NCBI GenBank assembly: GCA_964640725.1
Contig: CAZXIJ010000001.1
Coordinates: 186,001 to 250,000 of the forward strand
DNA length: 64,000 bases
DNA from: CALHVX01 sp964640725
Lineage (GTDB): Bacteria; Pseudomonadota; Gammaproteobacteria; Pseudomonadales; Azotimanducaceae
Reading direction: 5' to 3'
The notes under the pieces are model-generated. The model had not been told where the DNA came from. It did not search any database and saw nothing but the letters and a program-made list of their open reading frames with translations. The position numbers and the translations under genes are program-made. Positions 16,480 to 25,539 of this stretch are shown piece by piece; positions within the stretch are counted from its first letter, which is position 1, and each line of letters opens with the position of its first letter.

Positions 16480-17172
16480 TCAACGATAACGCGTCACGTC
16501 CGGGATACCCGCCGCCTCAAACCCCGCCCGCCGCAAGGCACAGCTGTCGCAGCGACCACAGGCCCGGCCCTGCTCATCCGCCGAGTAGCAGGACACGGTG
16601 ATCCCGTAGTCCACGCCTGCGGCAACGCCCTCGGCAATAATCCGCGCCTTGGTCCAGTCGATGAGCGGGGCATGGATGCGCATGCCGCCTTCTTCCACCC
16701 CGATGCGGGTCGCGAGGTTTGCCAGCTGCTCGAAGGCTGCGATAAAGGCCGGCCGGCAGTCCGGGTACCCGGAGTAGTCCACCGCGTTGGCGCCGATGAA
16801 GATGTCCCGGGCATCGAGCACCTCTGCCCAGGCGAGCGCCAGGGACAGAAAGACCGTGTTGCGCGCCGGCACGTAGGTCACGGGTATCTCGCCGTCGACC
16901 CCATCGGCCGCATCCGGCACGTCGATCGCCGCATCTGTGAGCGCTGAGCCGCCGAATGCCGACAGATCGATGGGCACGATGCGGTGCGCAGCTGCGCCCA
17001 GATGGGTCGCAACCTGCTTTGCCGCTTCCAGCTCCGCCGAGTGGCGTTGACCGTAAGAGAAGGACAGCGCGTAGCACTCGTAGCCATCGCGGTTGGCGAG
17101 CGCCAGCACCGTGGCGGAGTCCAGACCGCCGGACAGGAGGACCACCGCCCGTGGTTTGCCCTGGACACTCAT
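16480..17172 (-). CDS. queC: 7-cyano-7-deazaguanine synthase
   Basis: QueC converts 7-carboxy-7-deazaguanine to preQ0 with ATP and ammonia, in queuosine synthesis. The 230-aa product starts at ATG 17172. The PP-loop SGGLDS is at 14-19. The zinc cysteines follow the usual pattern near the C-terminus (SCY..., then ACGRCDSC, about residues 192-208). The ATG overlaps the queE stop in ATGA, so the two are coupled. Both supply queuosine to tRNAs with GUN anticodons. Confidence 0.96.
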   Translation of the reverse strand: MSVQGKPRAVVLLSGGLDSATVLALANRDGYECYALSFSYGQRHSAELEAAKQVATHLGAAAHRIVPIDLSAFGGSALTDAAIDVPDAADGVDGEIPVTYVPARNTVFLSLALAWAEVLDARDIFIGANAVDYSGYPDCRPAFIAAFEQLANLATRIGVEEGGMRIHAPLIDWTKARIIAEGVAAGVDYGITVSCYSADEQGRACGRCDSCALRRAGFEAAGIPDVTRYR

Positions 17173-17840
17173 CGCCCGGCCTCGTCGCCCCACAGCTGCT
17201 TGTGCAGCTGCACCTGCAGCCGCGCCGGTACCTTGTCGGCCACCATCCAGTCCGCCAGTTCCCGCACATCCATCTGCCCGGCGCTGGGGGAAAACCAGAC
17301 GTCGCCAAAGCGCTCGTCGAGCCGGTGCCGGTCGAGGGTCATGCGCGCCCAGTCGTAGTCGGTGCGCGAGCAAATGACGAACTTGACCTGATCGTGGCCG
17401 CCGCAGTGTTCCAGGTTGGACCACAGGTTGCGGTTCAGCTCGCCGGAATCCGGGGTCTTCAGATCGAGCACGCGGCTGACCCGCGCATCGACTCCCGAGA
17501 CGTCCAGGGCACCGCTGGTCTCCAGCGATACGTTCAGCCCCCTGTCGCACAGCGCCGTCATGAGGGGCAAAGCGTTCGGCTGCGCGAGCGGCTCGCCGCC
17601 GGTCACGCACACGTGCCGAACGCCATGGCCAACGGTTTCTTCGACGAGGTCATCGAGCACGCGCTGCTCGCCGCCGTAAAAGGCGTACTCCGTGTCGCAG
17701 TAGCGGCAGCGCAGCGGGCAGCCCGTCAGGCGCACGAACACCGTCGGGTAGCCGCTGCTGCGCGCTTCACCCTGGAGAGACAGAAAGACTTCGGTGATGC
17801 GCAGCGTCGCGGGCGCGACGCTATTGCATCTCGCGGGCAT
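17169..17840 (-). CDS. queE: 7-carboxy-7-deazaguanine synthase (radical SAM)
   Basis: QueE rearranges 6-carboxytetrahydropterin to 7-carboxy-7-deazaguanine. The 223-aa protein has LSLQGE near residue 20 and the radical-SAM cluster motif C41-x3-C45-x2-C48 (CPLRCRYCDTEYAF), the short CxxxCxxC form used by QueE. VTGGEPL follows. The ATG at 17840 lies 20 bases inside cpoB, and no other plausible start is closer, so coupling to cpoB is likely. queD and folE are not in the window. Confidence 0.95.
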   Translation of the reverse strand: MPARCNSVAPATLRITEVFLSLQGEARSSGYPTVFVRLTGCPLRCRYCDTEYAFYGGEQRVLDDLVEETVGHGVRHVCVTGGEPLAQPNALPLMTALCDRGLNVSLETSGALDVSGVDARVSRVLDLKTPDSGELNRNLWSNLEHCGGHDQVKFVICSRTDYDWARMTLDRHRLDERFGDVWFSPSAGQMDVRELADWMVADKVPARLQVQLHKQLWGDEAGR

Positions 17841-18600
17841 AGTCCGCCGCCAGCTTGGCCGCGTTGTGATTGGGGAAACGGCCCCGCACGCGGTTCAGAA
17901 AATCGAGCGCCAGGTCCTTGTCACCCAGCCGGTGATAGGTCACGCCCAGCTTGTACAGGGCGTCCGGCACCTTGGCGTGGTCCGAATACAGGTCGATGAC
18001 CTGCACAAACTGCTCCCGGGCCCGCTCGCTCTCGTTCTTGACCAGGTACAGCTCGCCCAGCCAGTACAGGCTGTTACCGGCGTACTGGCCACCGGGGTAG
18101 TCCGACAGCAGCCGGTTAAAGCTGAGCAGGGACTCATCGTAGCGACGCTCCCGCAGCAGCTTCAGCGCCGCGTTGTAGTCCGCCGCTTCGCCCTCGGCGG
18201 CAACGGGCGGCGCGCTGGGGGCCGATCCCGCTGTCGCTGGCGCGCCGCTGTTGCTGGCGCCGCTGCCAGCCGGCGCCGTCGAGTTCGGCGCTGCTGCTGC
18301 ACCGCCGCCCCGCTGCAGAGCAGCAACGCGACCGTCCAGATCCACGTACTGCTCTTTCTGGTCCCGGCGCAGGCGCCGGATCAGCTGGCTTTGCTCTTCG
18401 AGCTGGCCGCGCAGATCGCGCACCTCTTGCTGCATCACCTGCAGCTGGTAAAACAGCTCAGACAACTGGGCGCTGCCGGACCGGCTTTGGCCCGCCGCAG
18501 CGTCCTGCGCCTGCGCCAGGGGCGCAGCGGTCAGAACCCCTGCCAGCATCGAGGCGGCCAGCGGTCGCCAGAGCTTGCTGCGGAAGCTATCGCCGATCAT
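17821..18600 (-). CDS. cpoB: Cell division coordinator CpoB (YbgF)
   Basis: CpoB links the Tol-Pal machine to PBP1B during septal peptidoglycan synthesis in the periplasm. The 259-aa protein has a signal peptide (ending APLAQAQ), an N-terminal trimerising coiled coil at about 44-95 (LSELFYQLQVMQQEVRDLR onward), a low-complexity Ala/Gly/Ser linker (about 97-130), and TPR repeats to the end (SFNRLLSDYPGGQYAGNSL is typical). It follows pal by 11 bases in the usual order. Confidence 0.95.
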   Translation of the reverse strand: MIGDSFRSKLWRPLAASMLAGVLTAAPLAQAQDAAAGQSRSGSAQLSELFYQLQVMQQEVRDLRGQLEEQSQLIRRLRRDQKEQYVDLDGRVAALQRGGGAAAAPNSTAPAGSGASNSGAPATAGSAPSAPPVAAEGEAADYNAALKLLRERRYDESLLSFNRLLSDYPGGQYAGNSLYWLGELYLVKNESERAREQFVQVIDLYSDHAKVPDALYKLGVTYHRLGDKDLALDFLNRVRGRFPNHNAAKLAADYAREMQ

Positions 18601-18611
18601 CGCGCGTCGAC

Positions 18612-19151
18612 CTAGCGGTAGACGAGCACGGCGCGACGGTTGCGGCTCCAGGCCGCATCCGAGTGGCCCGGATCTTCCGGACGCTCTTCGCCGTAGCTGA
18701 CGTTTTCCATCTGCTGGTCGGTCACACCAGCGCTGCGCAGGAACGTGCGCACGGAGTTCGCGCGACGCTCGCCCAGCGCCAGGTTGTATTCCCGGGTGCC
18801 GCGCTCATCGCAGTGCCCTTCGACGACGATGGTCTTGCTGCGATTGTTGCGCAGGACCGTGGCGTGCATTTCCAGCACGGCCAGGTCTTCCTGGCTCAGC
18901 ACGCTGCGATCATAGGCGAAGTAGAAGGTTCGCGGCAGCAGGCGGGTGGTGCCCGGGATAAACGGGTTGCCGTTCGGGTCGAAGGCAGCCGTCGGCTCCG
19001 GCGTGGTATCGACCGGCGGCGGCGTGTCCGGGGTGGTATCCGGCGGCGGCGCCGGGGGCAGCGTCTCCTTGGTGCCCGATGAGCCACAGCCCGCTGCAAA
19101 GAGCAGCACCATCAGCGCTGTCGCTGCGCTTCGAATCCATTGCTTTGTCAT
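18612..19151 (-). CDS. pal: Peptidoglycan-associated lipoprotein Pal
   Basis: Pal anchors the outer membrane to peptidoglycan and is the outer-membrane end of the Tol-Pal system. The 179-aa product has lipobox LFAAGC with lipidated C22, a Pro/Thr-rich linker (about 30-55) and an OmpA-like C-terminal domain with FDRS..., VEGHCDERGTREYNLALGERRA, the peptidoglycan-binding signature. The 140 bases between pal and tolB are long for this operon and AT-richer than the surroundings; a TAAAAT on the minus strand may mark an internal promoter, but no well-spaced -35 is visible. Confidence 0.97.
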   Translation of the reverse strand: MTKQWIRSAATALMVLLFAAGCGSSGTKETLPPAPPPDTTPDTPPPVDTTPEPTAAFDPNGNPFIPGTTRLLPRTFYFAYDRSVLSQEDLAVLEMHATVLRNNRSKTIVVEGHCDERGTREYNLALGERRANSVRTFLRSAGVTDQQMENVSYGEERPEDPGHSDAAWSRNRRAVLVYR

Positions 19152-19291
19152 GCCTATCTCCTTCAGGGGGGCCCGACGCCAGCACGGCGCCCGGTCACAT
19201 ACGCCAAAACGGCGCGGATTTTACGTGATTCCACCGCAATTAGTGACAACAAATGCGATGGATTCTTGTGCAATTGTGCGCAAAACGGCCA

Positions 19292-20647
19292 CTACCGGCC
19301 GCTACTGGTTACGCTGGAGGGCAAGAACGGGGACCAGGACGGCTCCCGAACGTCGCCCGCGCGGGACGGTAGACGATATTTGACCCGCCCGTCGACCGAT
19401 ACCACGCCCAGAATGCCCTTGCCTTCGGCCTGCGTTGCATAGATCAGCATCGCGCCGTTGGGCGCAACGGAGGGCGACTCGTCCAGGGAGGTCGAAGTCA
19501 GCACCCGCAGATCGTCCCGGGCGATATCCAGCCAGGCAATATGAAAAATGCCGCTGCGCTGGTGCACCATGATCAGGCGCTGGCCGTCTGCCAGCATACG
19601 GGCCCGGGCGTTGTAGTCGCCCTGAAAGGTCAGCCGCTCGATAAAGTTGCTGGCCAGCTCGAGCTGGTAAATCTGCGGCCTGCCGCCGCGATCCGACGTG
19701 AAAATCAGGTGCTTGCCGTCCGGCGAGAAGCTGGGCTCCGTCTCGATCGCCGGATTCTGCGTCAGCCGGCGCAGCCGGCGGTCCGCCAGGTTCATGAGGT
19801 ACAGCTCGGGGTTGCCGTCCTTCGACAGGACCATGGCCAGCTGCTTGCCGTCCGGCGAGAACACCGGAGAGCTGTTGATGCCCTTGAAATTCGTCAGCTG
19901 CTGCCGCCGGCCCGAGGCCAGATCCTGCAAAATGATCGAAGATCGGCCGGTCTCGAAGGACGCGTACGCCACCTGGGAGCCGTCCGGTGACCAGCTGGCT
20001 GACAGCAACGGATCCTTGGATGCAAAGACCGTCTTGGTCCGAGCGCCATCGGCGTCGGCCACTTCCAGGCTGTAGCTTGCCGTCGGCTTGCCGGCGTCTT
20101 TGGCAAGCACGTACATGATGCGCGTCGAGAAAGCGCCCTTGATGCCAGTGATCTGCTCGTACACCTCATCAGAGACACGGTGCGCCAGGTCGCGCCAGGC
20201 GTCCGGACCGGCTGCCAGGTCGGCACTGCGCAGCTCGCGCTCGTTGCTGACGTCGTAAAGCTGGTAGCTGACCGCATAGCGGCCATCGGTGCTGCGGCCG
20301 CCGCGCCCGATCACAAGGTACTCCACGCCCAGGATGCGCCAGTCCCGAAAGAACACCTGGTCCCGGCGGGTCGGGAAGGACAGCATGCTGCTGCGCTCGA
20401 GCGGCGCGAACTGTCCGCTGCGAGACAGGTCGGCGGCAATGATGTCAGACAGCTGCGGCGCCCCGCCCAGGTCGCTGCCCTGCTGGAAGGGCACTATGGC
20501 GATGCGGGTCTGCTTGTCGTAGCCCTTGTCGATGATGATCGCATCGAGGCTCTCTGCCGCAAGCGCCGCGACGCCGAACAGCACCAGCAGTGCCCCGATC
20601 ACGGCTCGTCCCGGCAAACTCTTGATTCCCATGTTTCGTGTACGCAT
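19292..20647 (-). CDS. tolB: Tol-Pal translocation protein TolB
   Basis: TolB is the periplasmic beta-propeller that shuttles between Pal and TolA. From ATG 20647 it has 451 aa: a signal peptide (ending VAALAAES), the N-terminal D1 domain (about 30-160, IAIVPFQQGSDLGGAPQLS), and the C-terminal propeller with repeated blades such as SWSPDGSQVAYASFE, FSPDGKQLAMVLSKDGNPELYLM and FSPDGKHLIFTSDRGGRPQIY. The ATG shares one base with the tolA stop (TGATG); a GTG directly before it is an alternative. Confidence 0.97.
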   Translation of the reverse strand: MRTRNMGIKSLPGRAVIGALLVLFGVAALAAESLDAIIIDKGYDKQTRIAIVPFQQGSDLGGAPQLSDIIAADLSRSGQFAPLERSSMLSFPTRRDQVFFRDWRILGVEYLVIGRGGRSTDGRYAVSYQLYDVSNERELRSADLAAGPDAWRDLAHRVSDEVYEQITGIKGAFSTRIMYVLAKDAGKPTASYSLEVADADGARTKTVFASKDPLLSASWSPDGSQVAYASFETGRSSIILQDLASGRRQQLTNFKGINSSPVFSPDGKQLAMVLSKDGNPELYLMNLADRRLRRLTQNPAIETEPSFSPDGKHLIFTSDRGGRPQIYQLELASNFIERLTFQGDYNARARMLADGQRLIMVHQRSGIFHIAWLDIARDDLRVLTSTSLDESPSVAPNGAMLIYATQAEGKGILGVVSVDGRVKYRLPSRAGDVREPSWSPFLPSSVTSSGR

Positions 20648-21384
20648 CACCGCAACAGATCCTCCGGCTTGAACAACAGCGTGAACTGTCGAAAGTGACG
20701 TTCAAAAATGGCCGATTCCTTCGGCACCTCAAATCGGCGCGCCTTGTTGACGGCGGCCTCGGCGCTGCGGTCGAAGGCCGCGCTGCCGCTGCTCTCCACC
20801 ACAGTCACACTGACAATATCGCCCGTCGGCACCAGCTCGACGCGCAGCAGCGCCTGCATGCCCTGACGCGCGCTCGGAGGGCGGGACCAGTTGCCCACAA
20901 TCGCCTGGTAAATGCCCATGCGGAATGACTGCGCCGCCTCGGCGCCGGAATCTTCGCTGGTCGCCGTGTCGAGCTCTGCGGCCTCGGACTCCAGCGCCTC
21001 CATAAACTGCTGCTCCGCCAGCTCCTGCAAGCGCTGCTGACGCTCCGCCTCGCGCTTGCGCGCTTCTTCCTGCGCCTTGATCTTGGGGTCTGGCTTGGGC
21101 ACTTCCACCGGCTTGGGCGTCTCGCGCGGCACCGGCTTGGGCTTCGGCTCGACCTTCGGCGGCGGCGGCTTGTTGAGCATCGGCTTCGGCTCGGGCGGCT
21201 TGGCCTTCGCCGGCTTGGCCTTGGCTTCCAGCACGATCAGCTCGGACTTCACAATCTGCGGCTTGATGACCCGGGTCTCCCGGGCTTCGGGATTGAAGCC
21301 GCTCAGCAGCGCCGCCACCGCCAGGCCGTGAATCGCCAGGGCCAGGAGCAATGGGCCGGAGTAATGACGCAGCGCGTACAGCAA
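20647..21384 (-). CDS. tolA: TolA energy-transducing protein
   Basis: TolA spans the periplasm and couples TolQR to TolB/Pal. The 245-aa protein has an N-terminal membrane helix (about 12-30), a Pro/Lys/Glu-rich segment (about 45-110), a charged helix (EEARKREAERQQRLQEL), and a TonB/TolA-like C-terminal domain (about 160-245, with RVELVPTGDIVSVTVVESSG). It is much shorter than the E. coli protein (421 aa), mainly in the central helix. The start appears to be TTG 21384; no ATG or GTG is available between the tolR stop and the membrane helix. Confidence 0.92.
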   Translation of the reverse strand: MLYALRHYSGPLLLALAIHGLAVAALLSGFNPEARETRVIKPQIVKSELIVLEAKAKPAKAKPPEPKPMLNKPPPPKVEPKPKPVPRETPKPVEVPKPDPKIKAQEEARKREAERQQRLQELAEQQFMEALESEAAELDTATSEDSGAEAAQSFRMGIYQAIVGNWSRPPSARQGMQALLRVELVPTGDIVSVTVVESSGSAAFDRSAEAAVNKARRFEVPKESAIFERHFRQFTLLFKPEDLLR

Positions 21385-21388
21385 CAGC

Positions 21389-21826
21389 CTAGGCCCCCGG
21401 CGCTTCCGGCGGGTCGGTGATCAGCCCGACGCTCTGCGCGCCGGCTTTCTGCAGCGCGGTCATCGCGCTGATCACCTCGCCGTACGCAAGGTTCTGATCT
21501 GCCTTCACGTACACCGCGATGTCCGGGCGCGCGCTGATGATTTTGCCGGCCTGCTCGCCCAGGGAGTACACGGTAACCCGCGTGCCCTCGTCCTCGGCGT
21601 TCTGAATGCCCAGGTTCACAAAGATCGCCCCGTCAGCGCGAATCGAGACCACCAGCGGGTCTTCCGACGGATCGTCGATGGGCTCTGAGGGCGCGTTCGG
21701 CAGGTCCACATTGACGCCCTGCGTGAGCAGCGGCGCCGTGGCCATAAAGATCACCAGCAGCACGAGCATCACGTCGATGTACGGCACGACGTTGATCTCG
21801 GACATGGGCTTGCGACGGGCAGCCAT
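21389..21826 (-). CDS. tolR: TolR proton-channel subunit
   Basis: TolR works with TolQ as the proton-driven motor of the Tol-Pal system. 145 aa: a short basic N-terminus (MAARRKPMSEINVVPYIDV), one membrane helix (about 16-35) carrying the proton-relaying Asp in YIDVMLVLLVIF, and the periplasmic ExbD/TolR domain. It starts four bases after the tolQ stop. Confidence 0.97.
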   Translation of the reverse strand: MAARRKPMSEINVVPYIDVMLVLLVIFMATAPLLTQGVNVDLPNAPSEPIDDPSEDPLVVSIRADGAIFVNLGIQNAEDEGTRVTVYSLGEQAGKIISARPDIAVYVKADQNLAYGEVISAMTALQKAGAQSVGLITDPPEAPGA

Positions 21827-21830
21827 GCGC

Positions 21831-22553
21831 CTAGCTCGCCTTCACGCCGCGGCTGCGGCCACCGGCATCGCCACCGGTGGGCCGAGCGTGCGCGGCGCGG
21901 TAAAGAATGGTCGTCAGCTCTTCCGTAAAGGCCTGGTAACGTGTCATCAGCGATTCGACCCGGGCCGAAAAGCGGTTGTATCCAATCACCGCGGGGATGG
22001 CTGCAAAGAGCCCCATAGCGGTCGCGATCAGCGCCTCGGAGATCCCCGGGGCGACCGATGCCAGCGTCGCCTGGGTCATGTTGGCCAGGCTGCGGAAGGA
22101 GTTCATGATGCCCCAGACAGTGCCGAACAGGCCGACGTAGGGGCTGGTGGAGCCGACAGTCGCGAGGAACGCGAGGTGCGTTTCGAGCTTTTCTTCCTCC
22201 CGCGTCACGGTCACCCGCATGGCCCGCTGCACGCCCTGCATGATGCCGTCGGCGTCGGTGCTCGCCTGCTCCGACATGCGGGTGTATTCCTTGAAGCCGG
22301 CCACGAATACAGACTCGATGCCGGTCAGATCGCCGCTGTTCGCCAGCTCGCCGTACAGCTTGCGCAGGTCGATACCGGACCAGAAGTGGTCCTCGAAGTC
22401 TTCAACTTCCCGGGCTGTGCGGCGCAGAAAAAACCAGCGCTGAAAGATCATCATCCAGGACACGACGGAGGCCAGCGCGAGCAGGCCCATGACCACCTGG
22501 ACAAGCAGGCTGGCGTTGCTGATGAGTTCGAACACCGAGAGTTGCTCGGACAA
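21831..22553 (-). CDS. tolQ: TolQ motor subunit
   Basis: TolQ forms the pentameric channel around the TolR dimer. The 240-aa protein has the expected three membrane helices (about 15-38, 135-160 and 170-195). Conserved VGLFGTVWGIMNSF and the third-helix stretch ATAMGLFAAIPAVIGYN are present. The gene starts 27 bases after ruvB. ybgC, normally directly upstream of tolQ, is absent. Confidence 0.97.
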   Translation of the reverse strand: MSEQLSVFELISNASLLVQVVMGLLALASVVSWMMIFQRWFFLRRTAREVEDFEDHFWSGIDLRKLYGELANSGDLTGIESVFVAGFKEYTRMSEQASTDADGIMQGVQRAMRVTVTREEEKLETHLAFLATVGSTSPYVGLFGTVWGIMNSFRSLANMTQATLASVAPGISEALIATAMGLFAAIPAVIGYNRFSARVESLMTRYQAFTEELTTILYRAAHARPTGGDAGGRSRGVKAS

Positions 22554-22580
22554 GGGAGTCTCCTTGGAGGCAGCGGTTGG

Positions 22581-23645
22581 TTAAGCGTCTGGCGCCAGCG
22601 GCAGCGCGTCCTGACCGGCGGTGGCGCCCGGCAGGCCGTCGGGTACCGGCAGGCCAAAATGCTGGTAGGTGCTGGCTGTGGCGATACGGCCCCGGGGCGT
22701 GCGCATCAGAAAGCCCTGCTGAATGAGGTAGGGCTCAATCACGTCTTCAATCGTGTCGCGTTCTTCGCTGATCGCAGCCGCGAGGGAGTCGAGCCCCACC
22801 GGGCCGCCGCCAAATTTGTCCATGATCGTTGTCAGCACTCGCCGGTCCATGGTGTCAAAGCCCAGTTTGTCGACTTTCAGCAGGTTGAGCGCGTCGTCCG
22901 CCACCGCCACGGTGACCTGCCCATCGGCCTTCACCTCGGCAAAGTCGCGAACCCGGCGCAGCAGGCGGTTTGCGATCCGCGGCGTGCCCCGGGACCGCCG
23001 GGCGATCTCGCCGGCTCCCGCTGTATCGATGTTCAGCCCAAGCTTGGCAGCGCTTCGCTGAACGATTTCTGAAAGCTCGTCGACCCGGTAAAACTCCAGC
23101 CGCTGCACGATCCCGAAACGGTCCCGGAGTGGTGACGTCAACAAACCTGCCCGCGTGGTCGCGCCGACCAGGGTGAACGGCGGCAAATCCAGCTTCAGCG
23201 AACGCGCCGCCGGGCCTTCGCCGATCAGAATGTCGATCTTGAAGTCTTCCATCGCCGGGTAAAGGATCTCTTCCACCACCGGCGACAGGCGGTGGATTTC
23301 GTCCACGAACAGCACGTCGCCCGGTTCCAGGTTGGTCAACAGCGCAGCCAGATCGCCGGCGCGCTCGAGCACAGGCCCGCTGGTGGTTTTCAGGGCCGAG
23401 CCCATCTCGTGCGCAATGATGTGCGCGAGCGTCGTTTTGCCAAGCCCCGGCGGGCCGAACACCAGCGTGTGGTCAAGGGACTCGTCCCGACCTCGCGCCG
23501 CAGCGATGAATATCTCGAGCTGTTCTTTGACGGCACGCTGACCGACGTACTCCCGCAGGTCCGTCGGTCGCAGGGCCCGGTCGAGCTGCTGCTCGGCATT
23601 GCTGCTGGTTTCCGGGGCAATGAGGCGGTCGGGCTCGATGCTCAC
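22581..23645 (-). CDS. ruvB: Holliday junction branch migration helicase RuvB
   Basis: RuvB is the AAA+ motor that drives Holliday junction branch migration with RuvA. 354 aa: Walker A GPPGLGKT at 64-71, Walker B LFVDEIHRLS, sensor 1 GATTRAGLL, the arginine-finger region SPLRDRFGI, and a C-terminal winged helix ending in a short variable tail. It follows ruvA by 13 bases. No LexA box was seen before ruvC, ruvA or ruvB, so SOS control, if any, is not evident from this locus. Confidence 0.98.
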   Translation of the reverse strand: MSIEPDRLIAPETSSNAEQQLDRALRPTDLREYVGQRAVKEQLEIFIAAARGRDESLDHTLVFGPPGLGKTTLAHIIAHEMGSALKTTSGPVLERAGDLAALLTNLEPGDVLFVDEIHRLSPVVEEILYPAMEDFKIDILIGEGPAARSLKLDLPPFTLVGATTRAGLLTSPLRDRFGIVQRLEFYRVDELSEIVQRSAAKLGLNIDTAGAGEIARRSRGTPRIANRLLRRVRDFAEVKADGQVTVAVADDALNLLKVDKLGFDTMDRRVLTTIMDKFGGGPVGLDSLAAAISEERDTIEDVIEPYLIQQGFLMRTPRGRIATASTYQHFGLPVPDGLPGATAGQDALPLAPDA

Positions 23646-23658
23646 AGCTGGCCCACGC

Positions 23659-24285
23659 TCAGGAATTGCCTGCGGCCCGCGCCACGCTGCGCAGGGCCAG
23701 ACGCACGAGCGTCGCGGTATTGGCAGCGGGTGCTTCCAGCGCCGCGTCCTTCAGCATGCGCTCGGCTTCCGCCGGCCGATAGCCCAGCGCCTTGAGCGCA
23801 TCGAACGCGGCAGTCCGGTCGGCATCGGTCGTTCGGTCCGCCGGGACCACTGCACCGGTTTCGGGCACCACCACTTCCAGGCCCAGATCGACCTTGCCCT
23901 TGAGCTCTACCAGCAGCCGTTCAGCGGTCTTCTTGCCAACCCCGCTGATACGGGTCAACGCGCCCAGCTCCTGCCGATTGACGGCATGAGCCAGCTCGCT
24001 TGCGGACAGCGCCGACAGGAGCGCCAGCGCCAGCTTCGGCCCCACGCCGTTCACGCGAATCAGGCTACGGAACAAATCGCGCTGGTGCCGGCCGTCAAAG
24101 CCATACAGCAACTGCGCGTCTTCGCGAACAACCAGGTGGGTATAGAGGGACAGGGGCTCGCCGCCGGCCGGCAACAGGCCGAGGACGCCGGTGGTGACAT
24201 CGAGTTCGTAGCCGACCCCGCCAACGTCCAGCAGGACGTGGGTGTCGGTGGCCTCGATGAACTTTCCGCTCAGACGACCAATCAT
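23659..24285 (-). CDS. ruvA: Holliday junction DNA-binding protein RuvA
   Basis: RuvA holds the four-way junction open and loads RuvB. 208 aa: N-terminal OB fold (MIGRLSGKFIEATDTHVLLDVGGVGYEL), two HhH motifs (NGVGPKLALALLSALS and SGVGKKTAERLLVELK), and domain III at the C-terminus (ALKALGYRPAEAERMLK), which contacts RuvB. It overlaps the ruvC stop by four bases. Confidence 0.98.
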   Translation of the reverse strand: MIGRLSGKFIEATDTHVLLDVGGVGYELDVTTGVLGLLPAGGEPLSLYTHLVVREDAQLLYGFDGRHQRDLFRSLIRVNGVGPKLALALLSALSASELAHAVNRQELGALTRISGVGKKTAERLLVELKGKVDLGLEVVVPETGAVVPADRTTDADRTAAFDALKALGYRPAEAERMLKDAALEAPAANTATLVRLALRSVARAAGNS

Positions 24286-24761
24286 GGGCCGGAAGTATTG
24301 ACGTGCGTCAGGGCGATCGCAAGGGCATCGGCACTGTCGCTGCCCAGGGCGACAGAGTCTTTGAGCTGCAGGAGCATTTTGACCATGTGCAGCACCTGGG
24401 CCTTGCTCGCGCTGCCCGTGCCAACGACAGCAAGCTTGATGCGCTTTGGCGCGTACTCGGCCACCGACAGATCGTGCGCCACCGCCGCGGCAATGGCCAC
24501 GCCCCGGGCCTGACCCAGCTTCAATGCCGACTGCGGGTTGCGGGCCAGAAACACATCCTCGATTGCGAAGGCTGTGGGTCGATGCTGCTGAATCAGGGTG
24601 TCGACGCCGCGATAGATCTCTGCCAGCCGCGCCGGAAAGTCTTTGCTCCGGGGGCGAATGCAGCCGCTGGCCAGATAGCGTGCGCTGCCGCGATCACCGG
24701 TTTCGATCAGGCCGTAGCCAGTCCGCACGGACCCGGGATCGATGCCCAGCACCCGGGCCAT
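24282..24761 (-). CDS. ruvC: Holliday junction resolvase RuvC
   Basis: RuvC cuts Holliday junctions symmetrically. 159 aa, somewhat shorter than the usual 170 or so at the C-terminus. The catalytic acids are visible: the first Asp in GIDPG (residue 8), Glu in AIEDVFLARNP, and the two Asp in SDSADALAIALTH. It lies 9 bases after yebC. yebC-ruvC-ruvA-ruvB is a common bacterial order. Confidence 0.97.
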   Translation of the reverse strand: MARVLGIDPGSVRTGYGLIETGDRGSARYLASGCIRPRSKDFPARLAEIYRGVDTLIQQHRPTAFAIEDVFLARNPQSALKLGQARGVAIAAAVAHDLSVAEYAPKRIKLAVVGTGSASKAQVLHMVKMLLQLKDSVALGSDSADALAIALTHVNTSGP

Positions 24762-24770
24762 GGCCCGCGC

Positions 24771-25517
24771 TCAGCCGGCGCCCTCAAGGGCACCGTCGGC
24801 AAACTCGGCATTGCTGTAAACGTTCTGCACGTCGTCCAGGTCGTCCAGCACGTCTACCAGCTTCAATATGGTTTCCGAGCGCTCGGCATCGCAGGGCGCC
24901 GTGGTGCCGGCAATCATGTCGACCTCGGCGCTGTCGGGCTCAAGCCCGGCAGCCTTGAGCGCATCGAGCACCGTGCTGAGCTGCTCCCAGGGGGTAGAGA
25001 CGGTGATCGCCCCATCGTCGTCGGTTTCCAGGTCTTCGGCGCCTGCTTCCAGGGCAATTTCCATAATCTTCTCTTCGTCGGCCCCGGGCGCAAAGACAAT
25101 GACCCCGGTGCGGTTGAACAGATAAGCCACGGAACCGTCCGTGCCCAGGTTGCCGCCATGCTTGCTGAAGGCGTGCCGCACCTCGGCCACGGTACGGTTG
25201 CGGTTGTCGGTCATGACTTCGACCAGGATCGCCACCCCGCCAGGGCCGTAGCCTTCATAGGTCAGCTCTTCGACATTGTCGCCGTCCTGGGCGCCGGCAC
25301 CCCGGGCAACCGCCCGATCAATGGTGTCCCGGGGCATGTTGGCGCCGAGGGCCTTGTCCACCGCCAGCCGCAGCCGGGGGTTGTCTTCCACCACGCCGCC
25401 GCCCAGGCGGGCCGCGACGGTGACTTCGCGGATGATCTTGGTCCACACCTTGGCGCGCTTGGAATCCTGGCGCGCTTTGCGGTGTTTGATGTTCGCCCAT
25501 TTGCTGTGGCCGGCCAT
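24771..25517 (-). CDS. yebC: YebC/PmpR-family DNA-binding protein
   Basis: A 248-aa YebC-family protein. I chose the ATG at 25517 (MAGHSKWANIKHRKARQD), the universal family start. Typical stretches are NMPRDTIDRAVARGAG, YEGYGPGGVAILVE and LSKHGGNLG-like FSKHGGNLGTDGSVAYLF. Members act as transcription regulators (PmpR) or, as shown for YebC2 proteins, help ribosomes through proline stretches. Which role applies here is unknown. It sits between aspS and ruvC in the usual order. Confidence 0.96.
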   Translation of the reverse strand: MAGHSKWANIKHRKARQDSKRAKVWTKIIREVTVAARLGGGVVEDNPRLRLAVDKALGANMPRDTIDRAVARGAGAQDGDNVEELTYEGYGPGGVAILVEVMTDNRNRTVAEVRHAFSKHGGNLGTDGSVAYLFNRTGVIVFAPGADEEKIMEIALEAGAEDLETDDDGAITVSTPWEQLSTVLDALKAAGLEPDSAEVDMIAGTTAPCDAERSETILKLVDVLDDLDDVQNVYSNAEFADGALEGAG

Positions 25518-25539
25518 TGCGTGCTCCTTCCTTGCGGGG

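Noticed and set aside
18250..18310. Ala/Gly/Ser-rich repeats in cpoB as a tandem repeat
   Set aside because: It is the usual low-complexity linker of CpoB between the coiled coil and the TPR region.
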